From CAYJFX01 sp964370315 (lineage in GTDB: Bacteria; Spirochaetota; Spirochaetia; Treponematales; Treponemataceae), in contig CAYJIS010000035.1 of the NCBI GenBank assembly GCA_964370315.1, positions 1 to 22,071 on the forward strand: 22,071 bases of DNA, in the 5' to 3' direction. The notes beneath the pieces were generated by a model. That model was not told the origin of the DNA, made no database searches, and saw nothing but the letters and a program-made list of their open reading frames with translations. Position numbers and translations under genes: made by a program. Positions 1 through 9,625 of the stretch are shown in pieces. How positions within the stretch are numbered: position 1 is the stretch's first letter; every line of letters starts with the position of its first letter.

Positions 1-20
1 GAAAAAATTACATAAAAAAC

Positions 21-49
21 TTGTAAAAATATTGTCATTATAGTATTAT
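21..49 (+). promoter_or_regulatory. Candidate sigma-70 promoter for the galactokinase-like/surE operon
   Basis: A TTGTAA box (21-26) and a TATTAT box (44-49) are separated by 17 bases, the standard spacing. They lie about 145 bases upstream of the preferred start codon at 196, so a leader of that length would be made. The region is AT-rich, so chance matches are likely. The rest of 50-195 holds no other gene I can support; it contains a purine-rich AAAGGGG at 83-89 with no suitable start codon at the right distance. Confidence 0.4.
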
Positions 50-180
50 TATACCCAATTGAATGCAATAAATCAATATAGTAAAGGGGCGAGTTTTCTA
101 TTAGTGTTCTACGTTATTTTGTAGAATACATGTACTGCATAGGATTTACAAAATTTAGAGCCTTTTTATTCTCATTAAGT

Positions 181-185
181 AGGGG
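181..185 (+). promoter_or_regulatory. Ribosome binding site that decides the galactokinase-like start
   Basis: AGGGG lies 10 bases before the ATG at 196. The upstream in-frame ATG at 130 has no comparable purine-rich site. It would add 22 residues (MYCIGFTKFRAFLFSLSRGN...) that do not look like the start of a GHMP kinase. Confidence 0.6.
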
Positions 186-195
186 AAACATTGTA

Positions 196-1362
196 ATGAA
201 TAGGGTTGTAGATGCTCACAAAAGTGAGTATGGCATGAAGCCGGATGTTGTTGTAAGTGCACCAGGACGGTTTCATTTAATTGGAGAGCACACGTGGTAC
301 TTCAAAGATAAAACACTTTCTATGGCAATTGATTTGCCGGTGTATATTGCAGCTTCTGTAAGACAAGACTCATCTTTGCGTTTTTATTTTCATCAAGCAG
401 GTGAAAGAAAACGAGGGAATATTTCTACCCTCAAATATAGAAAAGAGGATCGTTGGGCTAATGCTTTAAAAGCTGTGATCGATGGATTTATGTCCTGTGG
501 CTTTACGTGCCGAGGTATGAATATAACAATTTTTACAGATATTTTGCCATCCGCAGGATTCGGTATTACTACTGCAATAAAAGTTGCTACAGCGCTGATG
601 TATAAGGTTTTATTCAAGCATCCGTGTTCAGATGCACAACTTTTGCAAACAATTGAAAGAGGAAATAAATTTTTCCTAAACAATAGAAACTACATAGCAG
701 ATATTTATGCAGCCTTATATGCTGAGGAAAATACTGTTCTTTTAACCGACCACGCTAAAAACACTTATACTCCTATTCCTTTTGATTTTCCTGAATATAC
801 AATTTTACTTACTGATGCCCGGGTTCCAAGGATTTCTGTATGGGATGAAGATACTATTGTTCAACCTGAAAATTTCTTATTAATGGCAGAGCTAAAAGTT
901 AAAAAGAAAGATTATTGGGTGTATGAAGACTCTGTTGTTGAAATAAGCGATGTATTATCTTCTGTTAATGAAGATACAAGAAGACGACTAGTGTGCCTAA
1001 TGCATGAACATCAGCATGTGCTAGATGCTGTAGAGGGATTAAATACTCAAAAATTTTCAACATTTGCTCGAGCCGTAAATAAATCTCACGAAGGAATGAG
1101 AGACCACTATAATATTTCTTGTCCTGAAATAGATTGGCTTGCAAAACGTGCTTTAGAATTTGATGTAACTACCTCAAGAAATGCTACTTCATGTTCTCGA
1201 ATAACAGGAAAAGGTTTTGGTCGATGTTTATACACAATTATTAAAACAAGTGATGTGGATGAATATTTACAAAAAATGGCTGAATATGAAAGAATATTTG
1301 GCTTTCATCCAGTTTCATATACTGTAAAGCCAGCTTCTGGTGCGAAGATACTAAAAGGATAA
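196..1362 (+). CDS. Galactokinase-like GHMP-family kinase with divergent motifs
   Basis: The 388-residue product is about the length of bacterial galactokinases (E. coli GalK is 382). Motif 1 is clear: GRFHLIGEHTWY at residues 24-35, matching GRxNLIGEHTDY. Motif 3 is also recognisable as SRITGKGFGRC (334-344). The middle is degenerate: the glycine/serine-rich phosphate loop reads LPSAGFGITTA (117-127) in place of GLSSSAA. The catalytic-Asp motif (CGxxDQ) is reduced to NYIADIY, in which D169 may be the catalytic aspartate. The aspartate after GEHT, which contacts galactose in known enzymes, is tryptophan (W34). The family call is firm; galactose as substrate is not, and a different sugar or lost activity is possible. 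An ATG at 130 would extend the frame, but the ribosome site favours 196. It is first in a four-gene operon, 3 bases before surE. Confidence 0.8.
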   Translation: MNRVVDAHKSEYGMKPDVVVSAPGRFHLIGEHTWYFKDKTLSMAIDLPVYIAASVRQDSSLRFYFHQAGERKRGNISTLKYRKEDRWANALKAVIDGFMSCGFTCRGMNITIFTDILPSAGFGITTAIKVATALMYKVLFKHPCSDAQLLQTIERGNKFFLNNRNYIADIYAALYAEENTVLLTDHAKNTYTPIPFDFPEYTILLTDARVPRISVWDEDTIVQPENFLLMAELKVKKKDYWVYEDSVVEISDVLSSVNEDTRRRLVCLMHEHQHVLDAVEGLNTQKFSTFARAVNKSHEGMRDHYNISCPEIDWLAKRALEFDVTTSRNATSCSRITGKGFGRCLYTIIKTSDVDEYLQKMAEYERIFGFHPVSYTVKPASGAKILKG

Positions 1363-1365
1363 CTA

Positions 1366-2106
1366 ATGAAAGTTTTACTGACCAATGATGATGGTTTTGG
1401 TGCTGCGGGTTTAAATGCTCTTTATGAAGCTTTTTCAAAAAATCATGATGTTTGGATTGTTGCTCCTAGTCAAGATAGATCTGGCGTTTCTCATGGCTTT
1501 ACAATGACAAGTCCGTTATGCTTAAAGGAAAAAGGAAAGAATCAATTTACCTGTTCAGGACTCCCTGTTGATTGTGTCGATGTTGCTATAAAGAAACTTA
1601 TGGGGTCAAAGCCAGATGTTATAGTATCAGGTATAAATAAAGGCGCAAATATTGGTACAGATATTGTTTATTCTGGAACTGCAGCTGCGGCCCGCCATGC
1701 TTCTATGCATGATATTCCAGGGATTGCTGTTAGTTTGTCATCAAAAAAAAATGTATGGGATTATACTGCTCTTGCTCGTTTTGTTGCAAAAAATGTTGAA
1801 TCTCTTATAAGCCTATGCATGAAAGATGTGTTTGTAAATATAAATGCCTTAGATGAAAAAGAGTATAAGGGATGTAAATTTACTCTTCCTGCAAGAAGAA
1901 ATTATCAGGATATACCCGAATTATATACTTCACCTTTGGGTGACATTTATTCATTTTTTAATGGTGCTCCAGTTCAAACAGATGCTGTTGATGGAACAGA
2001 TTATACTTGTGTTGAAGATGGTTATATTTCTATTAGCAGAATTCTTTCACAACCTTGTTCTGCAAATGAAAAAAATGATTTACCAAATTTAAATTTTGTG
2101 ATATAA
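1366..2106 (+). CDS. surE: 5'-nucleotidase SurE
   Basis: The product is a metal-dependent phosphatase that removes phosphate from nucleoside 5'- or 3'-monophosphates in the cytoplasm. It opens with the family signature MKVLLTNDDG, giving the metal ligands D8 and D9. It continues with APSQDRSGVSHG (S39 is the third ligand position) and VSGINKGANIGTD (N91 is the fourth), then YSGTAAAARHA. The C-terminal part keeps the TDYTCVEDGYISISRI strand region. At 246 residues it is within the normal SurE range (about 250), and all four metal ligands are present. The start is certain: AAGGA at 1355-1359 lies 6 bases upstream and overlaps the stop codon of the preceding gene, implying translational coupling. 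Confidence 0.95.
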   Translation: MKVLLTNDDGFGAAGLNALYEAFSKNHDVWIVAPSQDRSGVSHGFTMTSPLCLKEKGKNQFTCSGLPVDCVDVAIKKLMGSKPDVIVSGINKGANIGTDIVYSGTAAAARHASMHDIPGIAVSLSSKKNVWDYTALARFVAKNVESLISLCMKDVFVNINALDEKEYKGCKFTLPARRNYQDIPELYTSPLGDIYSFFNGAPVQTDAVDGTDYTCVEDGYISISRILSQPCSANEKNDLPNLNFVI

Positions 2107-2107
2107 T
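2079..2107 (+). promoter_or_regulatory. Possible internal promoter at the end of surE
   Basis: A perfect TATAAT (2102-2107) overlaps the surE stop codon, with TTTACC 17 bases upstream (2079-2084; four of six bases match TTGACA). It could drive the TPR and NHL genes separately from the first two. The sequence is AT-rich, so this is weak. Confidence 0.3.
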
Positions 2108-2128
2108 ATTATAAGTATTTTGTGCCGT

Positions 2129-2134
2129 AGGGGG
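2129..2134 (+). promoter_or_regulatory. Ribosome binding site that decides the TPR-protein start
   Basis: AGGGGG lies 6 bases before the ATG at 2141. A TTG at 2120 would give a longer product, but it sits upstream of this site and has no site of its own. Confidence 0.6.
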
Positions 2135-2140
2135 TGGATT

Positions 2141-2881
2141 ATGGCAGAAACAATGCAAGATGGAATTGCTTTATATAAGCGAGGTAATTATACAGATGCT
2201 TTAGCAATTTTCTTATCAATACCGACTCCAAATTTAAACTCTCCTGAACATAGTAATAGTGGCTTTGAGTTAGCTTACTATATAGGTTTATCATACGCCC
2301 GATTACAACGTTATGATGAAGCTCTCTTGTATCTTGAACAAGTTGTTACCTCTGATAGTTCAGAAAAAAGAGCAAATCAATGTAGGTTAGCCTTAGCAGT
2401 AATATATAGTTTAACTGGAAGAAATAGTTTTGCAGACTTTGAGCTTAAAAAGCTTCTCGAAATAGGTTATGAAACAGCTGAAGTGTATTCTGCTTTAGCC
2501 TTTGTTGAGTGGGAACAAGAAAATATAACAAGTACAATCGAAAATTATGAAAAAGCCTTGGAGATAAATGCCAATTCGGCATCTGCATTAAATGGACTCG
2601 GCTATGTTCTAGCTTGCTCTGGAAAAGATTTAACAAGAGCTCTTTCGTTATGTAAAAAAGCAATTGAAATGAAACCCGATTCGCCTGCTTTTTTAGATTC
2701 TTTAAGTTGGGTATACTACAAGTTAGGGCTATTATCTGAAGCTAATATGTATATAAAAAGAGCTTACGATAAAAAAGATAATAAAATACCTGAAATCGCA
2801 GAACACTATAGAATTATTACAGAAGATTATGCTAATAATCGAGAACAAGGACGACTGGCTTCTAGAGAGGAAAACAGATGA
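2141..2881 (+). CDS. Cytoplasmic tetratricopeptide-repeat protein
   Basis: The 246-residue protein has no signal peptide and is made almost entirely of TPR helix pairs. They fall at roughly residues 4-31, 44-72, 114-147, 148-181 and 183-213. The best repeats read SALNGLGYVLACSGKDLTRA and PAFLDSLSWVYYKLGLLSEA, with the Trp/Leu/Gly/Tyr/Ala pattern of TPRs. Such proteins are scaffolds for protein-protein contacts, and the partner cannot be read from sequence. The start at 2141 follows an AGGGGG site; surE ends 34 bases upstream. Its stop codon overlaps the next start as ATGA, so it is probably coupled with the exported TPR/NHL protein, which itself begins with a TPR-like segment. Confidence 0.85.
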   Translation: MAETMQDGIALYKRGNYTDALAIFLSIPTPNLNSPEHSNSGFELAYYIGLSYARLQRYDEALLYLEQVVTSDSSEKRANQCRLALAVIYSLTGRNSFADFELKKLLEIGYETAEVYSALAFVEWEQENITSTIENYEKALEINANSASALNGLGYVLACSGKDLTRALSLCKKAIEMKPDSPAFLDSLSWVYYKLGLLSEANMYIKRAYDKKDNKIPEIAEHYRIITEDYANNREQGRLASREENR

Positions 2882-4908
2882 AAAAAATCACGTACGTAAT
2901 AATTATTTTTATTTGTTTAATTATATTTGTACAAAACGGTGGGGCTCAAACAATACCAACATACGAGCCTACTGCTGCTGATAGAGGATTTGCTGAAGAA
3001 GAGTTTAGAAGAGGCGTTCAAGCATGGTATAGAGGTTCATTTAATGAGGCAATATCTCAGTTTGAAAGAGCCCTTTCATATCTACCAGAAGAACCTTTAA
3101 TTTTAGATTGGTTAGGAAAATCATATTATAGATCAGGTATAGAAGGTACGGCATTAGACCAATGGCAATTAGCACAAAGCTTGGGGTATGGTGGGGTGCT
3201 TTTACAAAATCAAATAGAAGTAGTGCAAAACAGAAGGGTAACTGGCAGTGATGCAGATGAGTCAGTGCGCTTTGTTGAATCAGGTAATTTTCCTGGTTCT
3301 TCTGGTAGTACATTTTACTTTAGTCAACCAATTTCAGTTTTACCTTTAGAAGATGGTCGCATGTGGACTATAGCTTATGGTTCAAACGAATTGCTTCTTT
3401 TTAATGTTAATGGATACATAGTACAACGTGTTAAAGGCCCATTAAATGGTTTTGATAGACCAATGGATATTGCAAAACAAGCTAATGGAAATCTATTAGT
3501 TACTGAATATGCAGGGGATAGAATAAGCCAATTAACTCATGATGGCAATTTTATTAAATACATTGGTGCAAAGGGGAGAGGAGACGGTCAACTTTTAGGA
3601 CCACAGTACATTGCACAAGACTCTTCTTTTAACATATATGTTACAGATTTTGGAAATGGGCGTGTTAGTGTTTTTGATTACGAGGGACAATGGCTTTTCA
3701 ACTTTGGCGAGTTTTTATCTCCTACGGGTATAACAATTATAAATGACATTGTATATATTGCAGATAGTGTGCACGGTAACATTTCTATGTATGATACAAG
3801 TGGCAACTTTCTTGATAACTTAGTTGAAGATGGAAGTTTTTTACAAGTTGAAGCACTGCGAAGTTGGAATAATCATATTTTAGCAGCGGATACAAACAAA
3901 GTGTATTCAGTAGATATTAGAAATGGCCAAATTTCAGAAATTGTAAATACTGGCAATAGTCCAACTAGACTTACGGCTGCAGATTTTAATAAAAATGGAA
4001 CGATAATAGCAAGTGATTTTGAAAACAGTAATATTGTTTTACTTTCAAGAATGTCAGAATTAGTTGGCGGTTTATTTGTTCAAGTAGAAAGAGTATATTC
4101 AGATGATTTTCCAAATATTACCGTTGAGCTACGGGTGCAAAACCGAAGCAGAGAACCTATTGTTGGACTTGAAGATATAAATTTTTTAATTACAGAAGAT
4201 AAAAGGCCTGTTTCGGAACAACGACTCTTGGGAGTTGGAGATGCAAATACCTTTTGTGATATAACAATTGTAATTGATCGCAATACAAATACGTCACAGT
4301 ATTTACAAGCAATAGACAGTGCTGTGAGAGAAATATCATCTGCAATGAGTCCTGAAAGCACTTTACGTATTGTCTCAGCTGGACAGGTTCCCGTTATTGA
4401 GTATGAAGGTGGTGCGAGTTTAATGGAACGTTTTTCTTCAGCTAATTTACGTACACCATTCTCAGATATACCTGCGACAGATAATGCTTTTCGTTTAGCA
4501 GCTAATGATTTAATTAATGCAAGTGCAAAAAAGGCTATTGTATATATAACTACGAGTGAATCTAATCCTCTCGCATTTACAAGGTATTCACTTACTGATA
4601 TTAGCTCGTATTTAAATAATAATGGTATTTCATTTGTAACGGTAAATCTTGATAATCAAAGTTTATCACAAGAAATTGATTATATATTAGATCAAACACC
4701 AGGTGAAAATTATTTTGTTTATCGTCCTGAAGGTTTAACTCCGCTTGTACAAGATATACTAAATATTCCAGTAGGACTATATCAATTTTCATATGTTTCA
4801 AGTTTACCAACTGATTTTGGCACACAATTTTTGCCAATAGAAGCAGAAGTGTATTTAATTAATCGTTCTGGTCGTGATGAGACAGGGTATTACGCTCCAC
4901 TTGAATAG
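2878..4908 (+). CDS. Exported TPR / NHL-propeller / VWA-like protein
   Basis: The product has 676 residues. Residues 1-23 are a signal peptide (MKK, hydrophobic core, GGA-Q cleavage). Residues about 42-100 form one or two TPR units (AWYRGSFNEAISQFERAL). Residues about 145-395 contain NHL/beta-propeller repeats: RPMDIAKQANGNLLVTEYAG, GPQYIAQDSSFNIYVTDFGN and SPTGITIINDIVYIADS are successive blades. Residues about 400-455 look like a linking beta domain. Residues about 460-635 resemble a von Willebrand A fold (DITIVIDRNTN then KKAIVYITTSES). The metal site DxSxS is replaced by DRNTN, so metal binding is doubtful. I infer a periplasmic or surface-exposed binding scaffold, and no enzymatic residues are seen. 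It overlaps the upstream TPR gene by 4 bases (ATGA). The stop lies 13 bases from the end of the convergent gene. Confidence 0.85.
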   Translation: MKKITYVIIIFICLIIFVQNGGAQTIPTYEPTAADRGFAEEEFRRGVQAWYRGSFNEAISQFERALSYLPEEPLILDWLGKSYYRSGIEGTALDQWQLAQSLGYGGVLLQNQIEVVQNRRVTGSDADESVRFVESGNFPGSSGSTFYFSQPISVLPLEDGRMWTIAYGSNELLLFNVNGYIVQRVKGPLNGFDRPMDIAKQANGNLLVTEYAGDRISQLTHDGNFIKYIGAKGRGDGQLLGPQYIAQDSSFNIYVTDFGNGRVSVFDYEGQWLFNFGEFLSPTGITIINDIVYIADSVHGNISMYDTSGNFLDNLVEDGSFLQVEALRSWNNHILAADTNKVYSVDIRNGQISEIVNTGNSPTRLTAADFNKNGTIIASDFENSNIVLLSRMSELVGGLFVQVERVYSDDFPNITVELRVQNRSREPIVGLEDINFLITEDKRPVSEQRLLGVGDANTFCDITIVIDRNTNTSQYLQAIDSAVREISSAMSPESTLRIVSAGQVPVIEYEGGASLMERFSSANLRTPFSDIPATDNAFRLAANDLINASAKKAIVYITTSESNPLAFTRYSLTDISSYLNNNGISFVTVNLDNQSLSQEIDYILDQTPGENYFVYRPEGLTPLVQDILNIPVGLYQFSYVSSLPTDFGTQFLPIEAEVYLINRSGRDETGYYAPLE

Positions 4909-4921
4909 AAGAGCTGTATTG

Positions 4922-7900
4922 TTAAAAACTAAGTTTTCCGCTAAGAGTTAGAGTGTTTTGCACCGCAAAAGATTCGTTATAGAGAAGTAGCTCTACTGCA
5001 ATTTCTAGACCAATACTTGCAAAGTTTGTAACAAAGGCTTCAACACTGTGATTTACTCCGTATAATTGTTCAAGATCTGAGTTCTCAAAATCTTGAGTTG
5101 TCTTAGCAAAACTTGCATATATACTATTTTCTCTTTCAATTCCTTGGTTTGTTTCGATTATGTTTGGAAAAAAGAAAATCATTCCATCGAGTAAAAGACT
5201 CGTTACACCATCTCGGTTCCAAGCGCCCTCAATTTTCGCATTCCAATCAGTATTAGTATCAATACTTCCTTCAACCAAAGTTCTAATTGTTTCGTTGTTT
5301 TGTAGAAAAAAAGTTACTTGGTTATATCCAGAAAACTCTAATCGCCAGTTTTGTAAATCATTTTTATCAGTACTATAGGAAACTCTAAGTGATTGTAATA
5401 TTTCTTCTTGTTCATACCAGTTAAATGTTTGTAGTGCACTAAAGCGACCAAACGTATTGAACGCTAAAAAGTCTATGTTGCTTGAAAGTTGCACTATATC
5501 ACTTACATCTATAGATGTAGCTCTGATATCTCTAGAAAAAGCAATTGAAGCTTTTGTTGGTATTAATATGTCAAGTGCGCTTGGTGAAAATTTTCTTTGC
5601 CAGTTTAAACTGTATTGGCTTGTGTATCCTGTGCTAGTGGTATTTGTGTTGTTTTTTGCTGACTCTAGCATATTGTTTGTAATACTTGCACTAAATAAAT
5701 CATAGAAGGGAAATGAAATATATGCCCATGATCTAGCCTGTAAATTTTTAATATAAAAATTTGTATCATCAAAATAATTGCCACCCGCAGATGTTGTAGA
5801 GGTTGAAAAAGATTTTTTAGACCACGAGGCGCTAAACGAATGCTGCCCAAATGTTACTGGCAATATAAAGCTGATACGATCTGTTGATGTATTTACACTT
5901 TCTATTACATCGGTATATACGTTACCTGCTTCTAAGTATAATTGAGGCGCAAAATCATTAAATGGAAATGTAAATTTTTGGTTTAATGATATACCTATAT
6001 TTCGCTTGTTTGCACTCTCGTTTCCTATTGAAAACTGCACTTGTGATAAATCTAACCATGAGCTTCCGTATGAAGAACTTAAAAATGTTTCACTATATCC
6101 ATTTTGGAATGCGAACATATTAGCTGACACTGAATATTGAAAATCGTCCACAGAGTGAATAAATGTATTTATAATCTGTACATCTTGCGTAAAAGCATTT
6201 TGTGTTTGTTCTGCTTCTGTTCGAAAACTAGTTTCTAAGTTAAATCCAAGTGGTAAAAAATGTAATTCTATGTTTTCAACTTTTGTGGCAGAGTTGCTTA
6301 CTGGCATATATCTATATTCTTCTTGTAGAGTTATAATTTTAGTTAAAAGGGAAAATGGTGTTGTCGTAATTTTGTGACCAGCACTTTCTATTAAAAAGAA
6401 ATTATTCTGGTTAGAAAGAAGGTTTTCTTGATTTGATGAAGAAAAAATAAGTATACCTTCTGTTGAAAATCCTAATATATCTAGTTTTGCATTTGAATCT
6501 ACAACTAAGCCTATTTCGGTTTCTAAGCCCTCAGTTTCTAAGGGAACGCTAACACCAGCTCTTACTATACTGTTAATTTCAGGTTTTCCAATTATTGTAA
6601 AATCATTATTTTTTATATCTAATTCTGGATTTGACCAGGCAATATCAAGTTTGTTTTCACTCGCAAATTCCCAAATTGCATTCTCTAAATACAGTTCATC
6701 AAGATACATTTCTCCTATACCTTTAAAGTATGCACTGAATTTAGTAGGAGCTACATTTGTGTTTACTTTGTTCACTGTGTAACTACTAGAAATCATTTCT
6801 CGTGTTCCTATATACATTTTTTTTGTAATAAGATTAAATGTAATTTCATGCCATGAGTCTTGTAGTGCTAAAAGAAAACTTTCATGTAATTCTATATCTA
6901 AAGCTATTTCAGTTGAATATTCTGTGGGCCTTTCAAGTACGAGTTGTAATGAAGAGTTTTCGCCAGCAGTTATAGTACTTACATATGCAAAAAAGCCTAT
7001 AGATTCATATGAGCTCATTGGAATTGATTCAAAATATGAAATGACACTTCCTTTTTCTGAAGTGATACCTGTATCCCAATTGAAATATTGCACAAAATTT
7101 GTTTCTCCAATATTAAAAAGAGACATTTGTGTGGTTTCTGCTTTATTACTCTCTGATTGGCGAACAGATTTCGAGTCAAATTGTATTATATCATTTGTTT
7201 GTATGTTAAATGCACTACCATATAGTTCAAGCGGACCAACGCTGATGTTTCCCCTTGCTGAAGCAGTAACGTTTCCAGCTTGAATTATTATTCTCGCATT
7301 TTGATGTACCTCTAGCTTTGCTCTATCTTCATCTTTTAAAAGGAGTGTAATCTTTTGCCAGTCATTTCTCGATCTATCAAAAGATGTTTCTACATCGGAA
7401 GTTACATCAATAGATGTGATTTCCCATGTTGGAATTTCAAGTGGAGATTCAAATAATTGGCTTTCATCATCACTTACTCCTAGCTGTAAAAATATTTTAT
7501 AATCGTTTGGTAAATCTGCATTTTTTATCCAAATACTCATATTTTGAGTAGACGCTAAATCTTGGGCACTTTCATCTAAATCTATACCAAATGAAACCCA
7601 ATTATTGTGTTCAGTTATTTCCCAATCACTGGTAACTATGTAACCATCAAAATCTGAAATCCTCGTTGTGTTTACCTCTATTTCAACTTTTTCGCCTGCA
7701 TTTAGTGCAGGATTTGGAGCCGTACCATTGGGACGTGCATTTAGAGTTGGAGTAAAATTCTCGGGTAATAATATAACAGAGTTTGATGCAAGAAATATAT
7801 CATTTGTAATTGTATCATCCATGGATTCAATTCTATATGTATTTGTAATATCAGGGCTTTGAAATGATGCAGAAAGTGTGTTTGTTAATGCTAGTTCATT

Positions 7901-9625
7901 TTTGTTATACTGAATTGTATATGCTGCATTAATTGATCCATTTGCATAGCTATTTTCATCGGTGTACGCTGTAGATTCAAATATTGGCCAAAGCAGAGAA
8001 GACGATACATTCATTGCTAAGTTTTCATTTAATTGTCGTTCAAAACCAATAGCAGCGCTTACAGATCCATTAGAGGCAATTTCTGTGCTTTCTCTCCAAG
8101 TTATTCGAATTGTATCGAAAGTACCAACTGTACTAGTTAACTTTACAACTCCAGTTTTATTGTCGTATCTAAATAAGTTTTCTTTTATGCCGTTTCGATA
8201 AACATTAATTGAACCGGCAATTGCATTTGTGCCAATGTCTAATACTGAATTTTGGCTGTAATTTGTAACGGATATTACTATGTCACTTGATTTTTGAATA
8301 ATACTTGTATCTGCAGTAGGGGTAAGATATACAAGTGGCATTTGTGATGCAAAAGGAAAGCGCAGTGAGGCATCATTACTTGTTGATGATCTATTTTGTA
8401 TGAACGCTTGAATGTATGTTTTCTTTTCATCAAAAATATCTGTGTCGGTAAATCCAGGAATTTCAAGTGTAGAAGAATCTAGTAATACACTACCGTAGTC
8501 TTTTTCAGAAATTTTTGTAGAATTAGAAATTATTGATACAGAATCTACTTGTGAAAAAGATGACAGTGAATAGAGCGAGGAATCCAAAAAAGGAGAAAAA
8601 TAATTTGATTTTTGAGCAATTATAGCTGATTTTCCATCAATTGTTGTTATAAAGTCGGAATACGAATCGGTAGTTCGTTGTACGGTATAGTGTGTTAAGT
8701 CATAATCAAAAAATACTTGTTGGGTTACTCCGAGAAAACTACGTGGATCATTAAAAGAACCTAGGTCTGGGGTTGTGTTTTCATACTGTACTAAAATATT
8801 TTTATCAGTTGGTTTGTCTAATATAAGCATATTCTTAGATGGTACAATCAAATACTCAGAAGTTGATAATTTTTTGTAACTAATTCCGCTATCATCGGTA
8901 TAGAAATGTTCATTAGTATTATCTGTTTCCATAAATATTGCTGTTATATTGTGAACAAAGTTTTCTGGAAAAATAAACCGTGCACCTCGTTGCCAATCTG
9001 AAATATTTATTATCGTTTCATTTGACTCATTTTCTCCAACCCATGTTTTTTCCATTTGTTCTGTTAAATCATACCTAACTAAAAAGTCAGCTACCCAGTC
9101 ATCACCATTCCAGTGTGCCATAATTCCTGGGGCTTCATTACTTCCACTGCCAACACCTTTTTCCGCATCGGTTACGCCATACGTCTCTGGAAAACTAATA
9201 TGACGATTCCCAATTCTTACATGCTTTAATATATTCTCTCCATAATATCCAGCTGCAACGGTACTCTCTTCATAATCATCAGCAACATTCGCTTCAAAAT
9301 ACCAAGTGTCTTGTAGTAAAAACCATACTGTTAAATCTGTTTTTTGAATGAAAATTGGTGCATCAAATGAGAATTCTATTCCTTGGGAGTTACTTGTACT
9401 ATTTGAAATATCCAAAAAACTCGAAAACTTTGCCTCCCATGTACCTTGGGCATAGAACTCAACTTGATCATCTTGTGGTGATACATTAAATATTGCTCGA
9501 GGTTCAAGGCTTTGCTGATAAGAATCAAATAATGGTAACTGAAAAGAATTTTGATCTTGAGCATACATTGTGAAGTTCTTTGTAAAACTAAAAAAAGACA
9601 TTGAAAGCATAAAAAGCAATATCAT
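4922..9625 (-). other. Putative outer-membrane beta-barrel protein module of the DinB fusion
   Basis: This is the part of the fused frame that looks like an independent protein. It would start at ATG 9625-9623 and be 1567 residues long. The first ~23 residues resemble a signal peptide (MILLFMLSMSFFSFTKNF..., then YAQ). The body is rich in Ser, Thr, Asn and aromatic residues and has alternating hydrophobic strands. The extreme C-terminus (TLTLSGKLSF) ends in phenylalanine after an alternating strand, the classic signature read by the Bam machinery. The last ~450 residues look like a barrel. The middle contains two or more beta-sandwich-like stretches (for example around WVSFGIDLDES and YLDELYLENA). 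No ribosome site lies at a useful distance from the ATG; AAGG is about 15 bases away. Separate synthesis would therefore need coupling to dinB translation or an earlier stop. I do not recognise the family; giant surface OMPs such as SprA came to mind but I cannot support that. Confidence 0.6.

Noticed and set aside
130..195. Upstream ATG extending the galactokinase-like protein by 22 residues
   Set aside because: No ribosome site before it, while AGGGG precedes the ATG at 196, which also gives the usual family length.
6924..7283. 119-codon plus-strand frame opposite the OMP module
   Set aside because: It is the mirror of a Ser/Thr-rich coding region; no start signal or recognisable domain.
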